A stretch of 45,734 nucleotides of DNA from Alphaproteobacteria bacterium (GTDB taxonomy: Bacteria > Pseudomonadota > Alphaproteobacteria > Rhizobiales > Xanthobacteraceae), in NCBI GenBank assembly GCA_005884685.1, contig VBAH01000052.1:1-45734 (forward strand), given 5' to 3'. The notes beneath the pieces were generated by a model. It ran no database searches. It was given only the letters and a program-made list of their open reading frames with translations, and had not been told where the DNA came from. This document shows, in pieces, positions 1 to 7,441 of the stretch (its first letter is position 1; each line of letters opens with the position of its first letter). The position numbers and the translations under genes are program-made.

Positions 1-212
1 CCTCTGGTGGACCTGTTGTGGCGCCAGCCGCAGTGCAGGGTAGCTAAGTGCGGACGGGATAATCGCTGAAGGCATCTAAGCGAGAAACCCACCTCGAGAC
101 GAGTTCTCCCTTAAGAGCCGTGATAGACCATCACGTTGATAGGCCGGGTGTGTAAGCGCCGAACTCCATGAGGCGTTGAGCTTACCGGTCCTAATAGCTC
201 GTTCGATCTTGA
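1..212 (+). rRNA. rrl: 23S ribosomal RNA, 3' end (partial)
   Basis: The first ~210 bases match the conserved 3' end of bacterial 23S rRNA, including the segment reading TTGATAGGCCGGGTGTGTAA and the terminal ACCGGTCCTAATAGCTCG. The 5' part lies outside the window. The exact 3' end is approximate, because the mature end is set by pairing with the missing 5' end. 5S rRNA follows ~175 bases later, as in a standard 16S-23S-5S operon. Confidence 0.95.
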
Positions 213-240
213 TCGTTCTCATTTCCAATGCCCATACCAG

Positions 241-378
241 GGGTCAGGCATCAGTAATCAGGTATCAGGTACCGATTGGCCGATGTTTGTCTCCGGAATG
301 GACGATTGAAAACCAGCTTGCATTCAGAAGTCGGTGGCAGGGCTCTTCCTGACCCTTGACACCTGATTTCTGATTTCC
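241..378 (+). repeat. Imperfect inverted repeat flanking the 5S leader
   Basis: In the 23S-5S spacer, about 30 bases from 241 (GGGTCAGGCATCAGTAATCA and onward) are nearly complementary to bases ~349-378 (CCTGACCCTTGACACCTGAT and onward). The arms would form a long imperfect stem in the pre-rRNA just before the 5S. Each arm also contains short internal repeats of ATCAG/ATCAGGT. The likely role is a processing stem (RNase III-type), inferred from position and pairing only. Confidence 0.55.
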
Positions 379-386
379 GTTCTTCG

Positions 387-506
387 CCGACCTGGTGGTT
401 CTAGCGGGGGGCCTGAACCCGTTCCCATACCGAACACGGCCGTTAAACCCCTCAGCGCCGATGGTACTAAGTCTCAAGGCTTGGAAGAGTAGGTCGCTGC
501 CAGGTC
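387..506 (+). rRNA. rrf: 5S ribosomal RNA
   Basis: The sequence has the conserved 5S landmarks: a GACCTGGTGG start, CCCGTTCCCATACCGAACAC in loop B/helix III, CCTCAGCGCCGATGGTACT, and GGTCGCTGCCAGGTC at the end pairing with the start. The length of ~120 nt is normal. It lies downstream of 23S in the same orientation and ends just before a strong terminator. Ends are approximate by a few bases. Confidence 0.95.
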
Positions 507-547
507 TGCCAAGGACGGAAATTTCTCTCTCACGATGAAACGATTTT

Positions 548-586
548 GCAAAAGCCCGCCGCGGGAAACCGCGGCGGGTTTTTTGC
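548..586 (+). terminator. Rho-independent terminator of the rRNA operon
   Basis: A perfect 10-bp GC stem (CCCGCCGCGG at 555-564 and CCGCGGCGGG at 569-578) with a GAAA tetraloop is followed by six T (579-584). An A-tract precedes the stem. This is a textbook intrinsic terminator ~45 bases after 5S. Confidence 0.95.
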
Positions 587-610
587 ATTCCGCTGCATTC
601 CCTCCGCCGC

Positions 611-624
611 TTGACCTAGATCAA
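611..624 (+). promoter_or_regulatory. FNR/FixK-type box upstream of the DoxX gene
   Basis: TTGAC-CTAG-ATCAA matches the FNR/FixK consensus TTGAY-N4-RTCAA. Its centre (617.5) lies 78 bases before the DoxX ATG. With a class II position (-41.5), transcription would start near 659, leaving a ~37-base leader. A weak -10 (CATGCT, 646-651) sits in the right place. Two more boxes with the same geometry occur at 11083-11096 and 14293-14306. Confidence 0.7.
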
Positions 625-695
625 GGCGGCCCCCGTCCGGTCGGGCATGCTCCACCTCACAATTCACGCATCGCTCCAACCCCGGGGGAAACGCC

Positions 696-1181
696 ATGTC
701 CGATTCAAACGCCGAACGAAATCTCGTCTTCATCTTCCGCATGCTGATGGCCTGGACCTTCATCTACGCGGCGTCGCATCAGGCCTTCGTCGAGAATTTC
801 AGCATCGTCGGCTTCCTCGGCCACACGAAAACCTTCCATGATTTCTTCGCGCTGTTCACCGCGCCGGCGATCGCGCCGGTCGTGAGCTTCATGGTGGCGT
901 GGGGCCACCTGCTGATCGGGCTGTCGCTGCTGTTCGGCCTGATGGTGCGCGTCAGCACGATCTTCGGCATCGCGCTGCTGCTGACGTACTGGCTCGCCCA
1001 CATGGACTGGCCGTTCATCGAGAACAAGAATAACTTCATCGTCGACTATCACATCGTCTACGCGACCGTGATGGCCTACCTGTTCGTCAAGCACGCCGGC
1101 CACGTGTGGGGCCTCGACGGCTGGGTCGAGAAGCTGCCGTTCGTGCAGCAGCATCCGGCGCTGCGGCCGCTCGTGGCATAG
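696..1181 (+). CDS. DoxX-family membrane protein
   Basis: A 161-residue integral membrane protein resembling the DoxX/DoxD-like family (the DoxD half of archaeal thiosulfate:quinone oxidoreductase is the best studied relative). Hydrophobic helices lie near residues 10-28, 50-72, 75-98 and 118-136. Conserved-looking charged and aromatic residues sit between helices (NKNNFIVDYH, HMDWPF). The ATG at 696 follows GGGGGAA at a suitable distance. An FNR/FixK box at 611-624 suggests induction at low oxygen. It is monocistronic, in the gap after the rRNA operon terminator. Family assignment is fairly secure; the substrate is unknown. Confidence 0.8.
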   Translation: MSDSNAERNLVFIFRMLMAWTFIYAASHQAFVENFSIVGFLGHTKTFHDFFALFTAPAIAPVVSFMVAWGHLLIGLSLLFGLMVRVSTIFGIALLLTYWLAHMDWPFIENKNNFIVDYHIVYATVMAYLFVKHAGHVWGLDGWVEKLPFVQQHPALRPLVA

Positions 1182-1318
1182 AGCGCGCCAGCCTCATCGA
1201 TCAGACGGCCGTCCGCGCGAGCGGGCGGCCGTTCCGCTTTGCCCCCGGGTGCTTGCTTGCCGCGACCTCGCGCGCTTGTTAGGTCAGACGATCCTCCAAC
1301 CCATCCCGCGAGATACCC

Positions 1319-2398
1319 ATGCCCCCCACCAACCGCGTCTACCGCGTCGCCGTCATTCCGGGCGACGGCATCGGCAAGGAGGTCGTGCCGGAGGGCGTGC
1401 GCGCGCTCGAGGCGGTGGCGAAGAAATTCGGCTTCGAGGTGCGCCAGGACTGGTTCGATTTCGCCTCCTACGACTATTACGCCAAGCATGAGCGCATGAT
1501 GCCGGAGGACTGGAAGGAGAAGATCGGGAGCCACGACGCGATCTTCTTCGGCGCGGTCGGCTGGCCGGCCAAGATCCCGGACCACATCTCGCTGTGGGGC
1601 TCGCTGATCCTGTTCCGCCGCGAGTTCGACCAGTACGTCAACCTGCGGCCCGTGCGGCTGATGCCGGGCGTGCCGTCGCCGCTCGCGGGCCGCAAGCCGG
1701 GCGACATCGACTTCTGGGTGGTCCGCGAGAACACCGAAGGGGAATATTCGGCGATCGGCGGGCGCATGTTCGGCGGCACCGAGCGCGAGGTCGTGGTGCA
1801 GGAAACCGTGATGAGCCGCCACGGCGTCGATCGCATCCTGAAATTCGCCTTCGAGCTGGCGCAGAAAACGCCGAAGAAGCACCTCACCTCCGCGACCAAA
1901 TCGAACGGGATCGCGATCACCATGCCGTACTGGGACGAGCGCGTGGAGGCGATGGCGAAGAACTTTCCCGACGTGAAGTGGGACAAGTACCACATCGACA
2001 TTCTCACCGCGCTGTTCGTACTCAAGCCGGACCGCTTCAACGTCGTGGTGGGTTCGAACTTGTTCGGCGACATCCTCTCCGACCTCGGTCCGGCCTGCAC
2101 CGGCACGATCGGCATCGCGCCCGGCGGCAACATCAATCCGGAGCGGAAGTACCCGTCGGTGTTCGAGCCGGTGCACGGCTCCGCGCCGGACATCGCGGGG
2201 CAGGGGATCGCCAACCCGATCGGGCAGATCTGGTCGGCCGCCATGATGCTCGATCATCTCGGCGAACCGGAGGCCGCGGCGGCGATCGTCAAGGCGATCG
2301 AGCAGGTGCTCGCCGACCCGAAGTCGCGCACGCGCGATCTCGGCGGGCCGGCGGACACGATCGCGTGCGGCAAGGCGATCGCGCAGTTGTTGTCATGA
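1319..2398 (+). CDS. ttuC: Tartrate dehydrogenase / isopropylmalate dehydrogenase-family enzyme
   Basis: A 359-residue cytosolic beta-decarboxylating dehydrogenase. The N-terminal IPGDGIGKEVVPEG and the C-terminal NVVVGSNLFGDILSDLGPAC signature (residues ~240-260) belong to the isocitrate/isopropylmalate dehydrogenase superfamily. The length and the WVVRENTEGEYSAIGGRMF segment fit tartrate dehydrogenase/decarboxylase (TtuC/TDH, Mn2+ and NAD dependent, acting on tartrate and D-malate) better than LeuB. The start MPPTNRVYRVAVIPGDG is the usual N-terminus; only a weak GCGAGA precedes it. A palindromic repeat follows the stop. Tartrate versus D-malate specificity cannot be read from the sequence. 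Confidence 0.88.
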   Translation: MPPTNRVYRVAVIPGDGIGKEVVPEGVRALEAVAKKFGFEVRQDWFDFASYDYYAKHERMMPEDWKEKIGSHDAIFFGAVGWPAKIPDHISLWGSLILFRREFDQYVNLRPVRLMPGVPSPLAGRKPGDIDFWVVRENTEGEYSAIGGRMFGGTEREVVVQETVMSRHGVDRILKFAFELAQKTPKKHLTSATKSNGIAITMPYWDERVEAMAKNFPDVKWDKYHIDILTALFVLKPDRFNVVVGSNLFGDILSDLGPACTGTIGIAPGGNINPERKYPSVFEPVHGSAPDIAGQGIANPIGQIWSAAMMLDHLGEPEAAAAIVKAIEQVLADPKSRTRDLGGPADTIACGKAIAQLLS

Positions 2399-2406
2399 GC
2401 TCAAGC

Positions 2407-2478
2407 CCGCTCGTCCCCGCGAAAGCGGAGACCCAGTTCTTGGCGCTTGATGCCCGCTTGCGCGGGCATGAGCGGAGT
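2407..2478 (+). repeat. Double-hairpin intergenic repeat, family R1 copy a
   Basis: Outer arms CCGCTC and GAGCGG enclose two hairpins: GTCCCCGC-GAAA-GCGGAGAC and ATGCCCGC-TTGC-GCGGGCAT. CCAG lies between them. Further copies lie at 22177, 35593, 38829, 40624, 43694 and 45001. The tail GAGCGGAG lies 6 bases before the next gene's ATG and can act as its ribosome-binding site. Confidence 0.85.
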
Positions 2479-2483
2479 TCGTG

Positions 2484-3398
2484 ATGACCGGCCTGATTGC
2501 GGTCGACAAAATGGGGACCAAGGTCCTCTTCCTCAATCCCGCGACCTACGAGACCGAGACCGTGCTCGACGGCTTTCAACGCACCGTTCACGAGCTGCTG
2601 GTGCTGCCGGAGCAGGGCCGCGCCTATGTGCCGATCTTCGGCGACGGCGTCCACGGGCGCAATCCCAACCCCGGTCACACGCTTCACGTCATCGACCTGC
2701 ACAAGCGCACGCGCGTGGCCGATATCGACCTGCGGCCCTACATCGCCCCGCATACCCTCAAGCGCGCGCCGGACGGCCTGATCTACATCACCTGCGAGAA
2801 CAGCGCCGTGGTGGCGATCATCGATCCCGCGACGAACACGGTCGTCGGCGCGATCGAGACCGGCTCGACCAACGGCCATCGGCTGATCGTCTCGTCCGAT
2901 GGCCAGCGCCTCTACGTCGAGAACGAGGAGGATGCGACCGTTTCGGTGATCGACCTGCCGGCGCGCAAGCTCATCGGCAAGATCAAGACGCCGCGCCCGC
3001 TCGCCGGCATTGCGCTGTCACCGGATGACCGCACCGTGATCGCGGTCGACGATGCGGAACCGGCGCTGTTCCTGATCGACACCGTCACGCAGGCCATCCG
3101 CACGGTGCCGCTCGAGGGCGTGCCGAAAGCCGCGCAGATCGCGCGCTACGCCCCGGACAACAGCCTGCTCGCAGTCAGCGCCGTGAGCTGCGGGATGGTC
3201 AGCCTGATCGATCCCGCCTTCACGCAGCAAACTGCCATCGCGGTCGGCAGCCAGCCGATGGACATGGCGTTCCGCGGGGACGAGCTGTTCGTCGCCTGCC
3301 AGGGCGACGGCTCGGTGCATGTGATCGACATTCCGGCGCGCAAATGGAGGACGAGCTTCGCGGCCGGCAAGGGATGCGAATCGCTCGGATTTTTCTAG
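2484..3398 (+). CDS. YncE-like beta-propeller protein
   Basis: A 304-residue protein made of repeated ~40-residue blades typical of YncE/YVTN beta-propellers. Examples are AIIDPATNTVVGAIETGSTN, VSVIDLPARKLIGKIKTP and LFLIDTVTQAIRTVPLEG. About six to seven blades span the whole chain. No signal peptide is seen, so it is probably cytosolic, unlike E. coli YncE. ATG at 2484 is chosen over the GTG at 2481, because CGGAG ends 6 bases before it; that CGGAG is the tail of a palindromic repeat. Function is unknown; propellers of this type usually act as binding scaffolds. It lies between the TtuC-type enzyme and YcaQ with no obvious pathway link. Confidence 0.8.
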   Translation: MTGLIAVDKMGTKVLFLNPATYETETVLDGFQRTVHELLVLPEQGRAYVPIFGDGVHGRNPNPGHTLHVIDLHKRTRVADIDLRPYIAPHTLKRAPDGLIYITCENSAVVAIIDPATNTVVGAIETGSTNGHRLIVSSDGQRLYVENEEDATVSVIDLPARKLIGKIKTPRPLAGIALSPDDRTVIAVDDAEPALFLIDTVTQAIRTVPLEGVPKAAQIARYAPDNSLLAVSAVSCGMVSLIDPAFTQQTAIAVGSQPMDMAFRGDELFVACQGDGSVHVIDIPARKWRTSFAAGKGCESLGFF

Positions 3399-3432
3399 GG
3401 CGGGATGTGAATGGGATCGAGTCGCCGTAGTT

Positions 3433-3512
3433 CGTCATTGCGAGGAGCGTCAGCGACGAAGCAATCCAGCCGTCTCAACAAACTGGATTGCTTCGCTTCG
3501 CTCGCAATGACG
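3433..3512 (+). repeat. Intergenic palindrome, family R2 (GTCATTGCGAG type)
   Basis: CGTCATTGCGAGGAGCG...GCAATCCAG at the left is mirrored by CTGGATTGC...CGCTCGCAATGACG at the right, giving an ~80-base inverted repeat around a short loop. The type is familiar from intergenic regions of Bradyrhizobium-like genomes. It ends 5 bases before the next gene's ATG and leaves no normal ribosome-binding site. Confidence 0.8.
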
Positions 3513-3517
3513 CTGTA

Positions 3518-4663
3518 ATGGCAGATAAACCCGTCGCGCTCAGCAACGCAAAGGCGCGCCGCCTCTGGCTGCGTGCGCAGCGGCTCGATGAAACAGCGCC
3601 GTTCGGCGACGGGCCGCAGGCGACGCCGGCGGCGGTCGCGCATCTCGGCTACGTGCAGATCGACACCATTCACGTGGTCGAGCGCTCGCATCACCAGATT
3701 CTGTACACCCGCATCCCGGACTATCGGCGCGAGCATCTGGCGCAGGCACAGAGCGCCGACAAGACCGTGTTCGAATACTGGACCCACGCGCTCTCCTACA
3801 TTCCGACCGCCGACATGCGCTTCTTCGCGCGCGCGATGAAGACGATCGACGGCGGCCGCAGCCGCTCGTTCGCGCTGGTGACGCGCGGCGACCTGCAGAA
3901 GGTGCTCGGTCGCATCCGCCGCAACGGCCCGCTCACCATCCGCGACATCGACGACGACGTGCTGGTCGAGAAGATCCACGAGTGGGCGAGCCGCAAGCCG
4001 TCCAAGCGCGCGCTGCAGCTCGCCTTCTTCCGCGGCATTCTCACGGTCAGCCGGCGCGAGGGCATGCTGAAGACGTATGAGCTGACGACCCGGCACTTCG
4101 GCTGGGACCGGCTGCCGAAGGCCGCTTCGGAGAGCGAGCGCACCGGCTATCTGCTCGATCGCGCGTTGCGCGCGCAGGGTGTGGTCAGTCTCGACTCGAT
4201 CTGCCACCTCGACGCGCCGCGCAAGGCCGCGATGCACAGGCTGGTCGCCGCGCGCGTGCGCCGCAAGGGTCTGGTGCCGGTTGCGCTCGCGGGCAGCCGG
4301 CACGCGCACTGGGCCGCGCCGGAGCTGCTCGATGCCGCGCTCGATCCGGTCGACGACATCGTCCACATCCTCAATCCGTTCGATCCGCTGGTGATCCAGC
4401 GCAGGCGCCTCGCGGACTTCTTCGGCTACGCGCACCGGTTCGAGGCCTATCTGCCGAAGGAGAAGCGTGTGCTCGGCTACTTCGCGCAGCCGGTGCTCCT
4501 CGGCGACGAGATCGTCGCGGTGCTCGATCTGAAAACCGACCGCGAGCGGCAAAAGCTGCTGGTGCAGAAATGGACCTGGATCGGGAAGGGGCCGCGGGCG
4601 TCACGCAAACGGCTGATCGAGGAAGCGCTGCACCGTTTCGAGCGGTTCCAGCTCGCGCGCTAA
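3518..4663 (+). CDS. ycaQ: YcaQ-type winged-helix DNA glycosylase (interstrand-crosslink repair)
   Basis: A 381-residue member of the HTH_42/YcaQ-AZL family. The early block YVQIDTIHVVERSHHQILYT (from ~residue 45) carries Q-I-D, the QxD catalytic motif of YcaQ-like glycosylases; the AZL branch has QxQ. E. coli YcaQ unhooks DNA interstrand crosslinks. C-terminal FDPLVIQRRRL and FGYAHRFEAYLPKEKR are also typical of the family. The reading frame stays open upstream to a TTG at 3488, but that part (LRFARNDAV) is repeat-encoded, so ATG 3518 is preferred. There is no clear Shine-Dalgarno, because the R2 repeat abuts the start. Confidence 0.85.
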   Translation: MADKPVALSNAKARRLWLRAQRLDETAPFGDGPQATPAAVAHLGYVQIDTIHVVERSHHQILYTRIPDYRREHLAQAQSADKTVFEYWTHALSYIPTADMRFFARAMKTIDGGRSRSFALVTRGDLQKVLGRIRRNGPLTIRDIDDDVLVEKIHEWASRKPSKRALQLAFFRGILTVSRREGMLKTYELTTRHFGWDRLPKAASESERTGYLLDRALRAQGVVSLDSICHLDAPRKAAMHRLVAARVRRKGLVPVALAGSRHAHWAAPELLDAALDPVDDIVHILNPFDPLVIQRRRLADFFGYAHRFEAYLPKEKRVLGYFAQPVLLGDEIVAVLDLKTDRERQKLLVQKWTWIGKGPRASRKRLIEEALHRFERFQLAR

Positions 4664-4720
4664 CCTATTGCGGCGCCGCACCTGGCATGGCCTGATAGCG
4701 CCGGCCCGGGAGCAGCGCGC

Positions 4721-5332
4721 ATGACCCTCGAATTCCTGATCACGTCGTTCATCGTCGTCGTCTCGCCCGGCACCGGCGTGCTCTATACGCTCGCGACCGG
4801 GCTTTCGCGCGGCGCGCGCGCCAGCATCGTGGCGGCGTTCGGCTGCACGCTCGGCATCGTGCCGCATCTGGCGGCCGCCATCATGGGGCTCGCGGCGCTG
4901 CTGCACGCGAGCGCGCTGGCGTTCCAGATCTTCAAGTATCTCGGCGTCGCCTATCTGCTGTTCATGGCGTGGAGCACGTTGCGCGAAAGCGGCGCGCTCA
5001 AGGTGGAGAGGCAGGTCGGCGCCCGCTCCGCCCTGCAGGTGACGGTCACCGCCATCCTGATCAACATCCTCAATCCCAAGCTCTCGATCTTCTTTCTCGC
5101 CTTCCTGCCGCAGTTCATCAGCGCGGGCGAGCCGCATCCCTTGTCGCGCATGCTCGAGCTGAGCGGCGTGTTCATGATGATGACGTTCTTGGTGTTCATC
5201 GGCTACGGGCTGTTCGCCGCCGCGATCCGCGACCATGTCATCTCGCGGCCGCGCGTGCTGACCTGGATGCGCCGCAGCTTTGCCGCCGCGTTCGCGGCGC
5301 TGGGTGCGAAGCTCGCGTTCGCGGACCGCTGA
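4721..5332 (+). CDS. LysE/RhtB-family amino-acid exporter
   Basis: A 203-residue protein with about six hydrophobic helices and the LysE-family N-terminal signature VVVSPGTGVLYTLATGLSRG (residues 11-30). The later NPKLSIFFLAFLPQFI block is diagnostic of the family. It is an inner-membrane exporter of amino acids or similar metabolites; the substrate is not predictable. The ATG follows GGGAG at ~9 bases. Not obviously in an operon with the upstream glycosylase, although the gap is only ~57 bases and co-transcription is possible. Confidence 0.9.
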   Translation: MTLEFLITSFIVVVSPGTGVLYTLATGLSRGARASIVAAFGCTLGIVPHLAAAIMGLAALLHASALAFQIFKYLGVAYLLFMAWSTLRESGALKVERQVGARSALQVTVTAILINILNPKLSIFFLAFLPQFISAGEPHPLSRMLELSGVFMMMTFLVFIGYGLFAAAIRDHVISRPRVLTWMRRSFAAAFAALGAKLAFADR

Positions 5333-5476
5333 GGCCCCCGACCTCGCACCGGCGCACCGTGGCGCGAAAACCACACGGAGCCGAATTAGCCTCTTGCCTT
5401 GATTTTGCCCGTGATCAGGCCATGTCAGGCCACCGTCGGGCACCCCCATGGGCGGAAGGAGACACGGGGGTGTCGA

Positions 5477-6004
5477 ATGGCGATCAGGCAAGCTGTCCAA
5501 TCGTTCGTGCTGGTGCTGGCGGGGGCGACGCTTGCCGGCTGCATCCAGCACATGGTCACCGCGGAATCGACGCCGCTGGGCATCAGCCCGCAGGCGTCGC
5601 CGGCGCACGCGGTGCCGCAGCGCCGCGCATCGGTCGCGCAGCACCGGCGCGTGGCCGCAGCATCGAGCAAGCACACTCCCTTTGCCGCCATGCCGGCCAC
5701 CGCCAGACCGGCGGCCTTGGCGGATGGCGCGGTCGGGGTCGCGAGCTTCTACAAGTATGAATCGAAGACCGCGAACGGGGAGCAGTTCAACCCCGGCGCG
5801 CTCACCGCGGCACACCGCACGCTGCCGTTCGGAACTCGCCTGCGCGTGACCAACCTCGCCACCGGGCAGTCCGTCACCGTCAGGGTCAACGACCGCGGCC
5901 CGTTCATTCCCGGACGGGTGGTCGACGTCTCGCATTCCGCCGCCGAAGCGCTCGGCATGATCGACCGCGGTATCGCCAAGGTGAAGCTCGAGGTGGAGAG
6001 ATAG
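5477..6004 (+). CDS. rlpA: RlpA-like septal ring lipoprotein
   Basis: A 175-residue lipoprotein. The signal peptide ends in a lipobox, LAGATLAGC, with Cys at ~22. It is followed by a low-complexity Ala/Pro/Arg linker and a C-terminal double-psi beta-barrel (residues ~85-175: GVASFYKYESKTANGEQFNP, LPFGTRLRVTNLATGQSVTV, VNDRGPFIPGRVVDVS). The barrel is the RlpA lytic-transglycosylase/denuded-glycan-binding fold, with the family's conserved VNDRGPF. No SPOR domain is present, as in short rhizobial RlpA. The start was moved to the ATG giving a proper signal peptide. It is followed by two more wall-related genes. Confidence 0.9.
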   Translation: MAIRQAVQSFVLVLAGATLAGCIQHMVTAESTPLGISPQASPAHAVPQRRASVAQHRRVAAASSKHTPFAAMPATARPAALADGAVGVASFYKYESKTANGEQFNPGALTAAHRTLPFGTRLRVTNLATGQSVTVRVNDRGPFIPGRVVDVSHSAAEALGMIDRGIAKVKLEVER

Positions 6005-6241
6005 GCCGACTCGTGTCACTCTCCTGCCCAGCGTCCGCTGCCGGATGAGCGCGACGCGGGGAAATTGCGCGGGAGTCCTTGAGGGCGTGAGCGTGGGGGG
6101 GCCTATACCAAAGCCTAGGTCGGCGACCTTTCGCCCAATGGCCGCTGCCATCAGCGGCGGCATCGTGCGTGTTGTAACGCTGCCATCCCGCCTGTTCGGT
6201 TGGCAGCATCTCCCGGAGCCGGGAAATAGGGGGTAGCAGCA

Positions 6242-7423
6242 ATGAGCCCGCAGCGATCTGTCGTGATTGCGGTCTTCTGCGCGATGCTCGGTTTCATCGG
6301 CGGTGTTGTCGCCGCAATCATCACCACGCCGCCCGAGACCGCAATTGCCGACCATGGTCTCGAGGTCCCGGCTGTCTCGCTTTCCAATGCGGGGCTTGTC
6401 TACGCCGGCCTGCCGCACTCCCGTCAGGTGCTGCCGCGCGCCCCGATCGTGCTGCCAAGCATGCCTGCTCCGGCGCAAAACGATGTCGCGGTGTCAGCGC
6501 CCCCGGCAGAAGTCCCCAAGAAGGAAAGCGCCGGCCCGGCTTGGTCCGGCCCCGCGCAGGTGCTGCCCGCCGCCGCGCCGCCGGTGCCGATCGCCGCGTC
6601 GAGCCCGCCTGATGCGGTGCAAATCGAGGTTGAGGCGGCAGCGCCTCGGGTCGAAATGGCCGCATTGCCTGACGTTCGTGAGGTGGTGCCGCCCGTGCGG
6701 ATCGTGTCCCTGTTCCGGTCCGACCCGCTGGAGGAGGATCTCAAACCGGTCACCCGCGCACTCGAAACACCCAACGAATGCCTCGTGGCCGAAATCTGCA
6801 TCGACGATTATCTCTGGTCGTTCTACGAGCGGACGCCCAAGGTCGACACCAACAAGGTGACGGCGCGGATCAAGGTGACGGTCAAGAAGAAGGGGAAAAC
6901 GCGAACCGTCACCAAAACCGTTAGCAAGTACGTGATCGCGGATTTCACCTGGAAGGATCCGATCGCGGCGCTGAGAGCCGGCATGTCGGTCAAGGACTAT
7001 GTGATCGGGGGCATGGATCGGGGCTTCAAGCTGAAGCTCTACCACGCGCTGCGCGCGATGGAAGATGCCGGCCTGATGCCGGGGATCACCAGCGCGTTCC
7101 GCGACGATTATCGGCAGTCGATCGCAAGCGGCAAGACGGCTGCGAGCGACAGCTCGTACCACGGCGGCAGCCGCCGCGGCGGTTACGGCCACGGGCTCGC
7201 GGCCGATCTCGTGAGCGTCAAGGGCGAGACCCGTCTGCAGCGCTTCGCCTCGAGCGTCGAGCTGTGGAAGTGGATCGATGCGCACGAGAAGGAGCTCGGA
7301 GTCGGGCGCCCGTATCTTGATCGCGACCCACCGCATGTCGGGCCGATTGACGGCAAGGAGTATGCCGATAAGCGCGGCGGCGCGCGGCTGCTGAAATTGG
7401 CGACGGTCAGGCGCGCGCGTTAG
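6242..7423 (+). CDS. M15-like (LAS superfamily) periplasmic protein, putative peptidoglycan peptidase
   Basis: A 393-residue protein. One N-terminal membrane segment (residues 8-27, signal anchor) is followed by a Pro/Ala-rich region to ~140, then a C-terminal globular domain. That domain has SSYHGGSRRGGYGHGLAADL and later DPPHVGPIDG. The arrangement resembles the zinc-binding S-H-x-x-G-x-A-x-D ... H-x-H of LAS/M15 D-alanyl-D-alanine carboxypeptidases, though the spacing is altered by a Gly/Arg insert. A D,D-peptidase or wall-binding role is inferred from motif and context (RlpA before, L,D-transpeptidase 18 bases after). ATG 6242 follows AGGGGGT. Confidence 0.65.
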   Translation: MSPQRSVVIAVFCAMLGFIGGVVAAIITTPPETAIADHGLEVPAVSLSNAGLVYAGLPHSRQVLPRAPIVLPSMPAPAQNDVAVSAPPAEVPKKESAGPAWSGPAQVLPAAAPPVPIAASSPPDAVQIEVEAAAPRVEMAALPDVREVVPPVRIVSLFRSDPLEEDLKPVTRALETPNECLVAEICIDDYLWSFYERTPKVDTNKVTARIKVTVKKKGKTRTVTKTVSKYVIADFTWKDPIAALRAGMSVKDYVIGGMDRGFKLKLYHALRAMEDAGLMPGITSAFRDDYRQSIASGKTAASDSSYHGGSRRGGYGHGLAADLVSVKGETRLQRFASSVELWKWIDAHEKELGVGRPYLDRDPPHVGPIDGKEYADKRGGARLLKLATVRRAR

Positions 7424-7441
7424 CCGGGATGTAGGGGCGGG

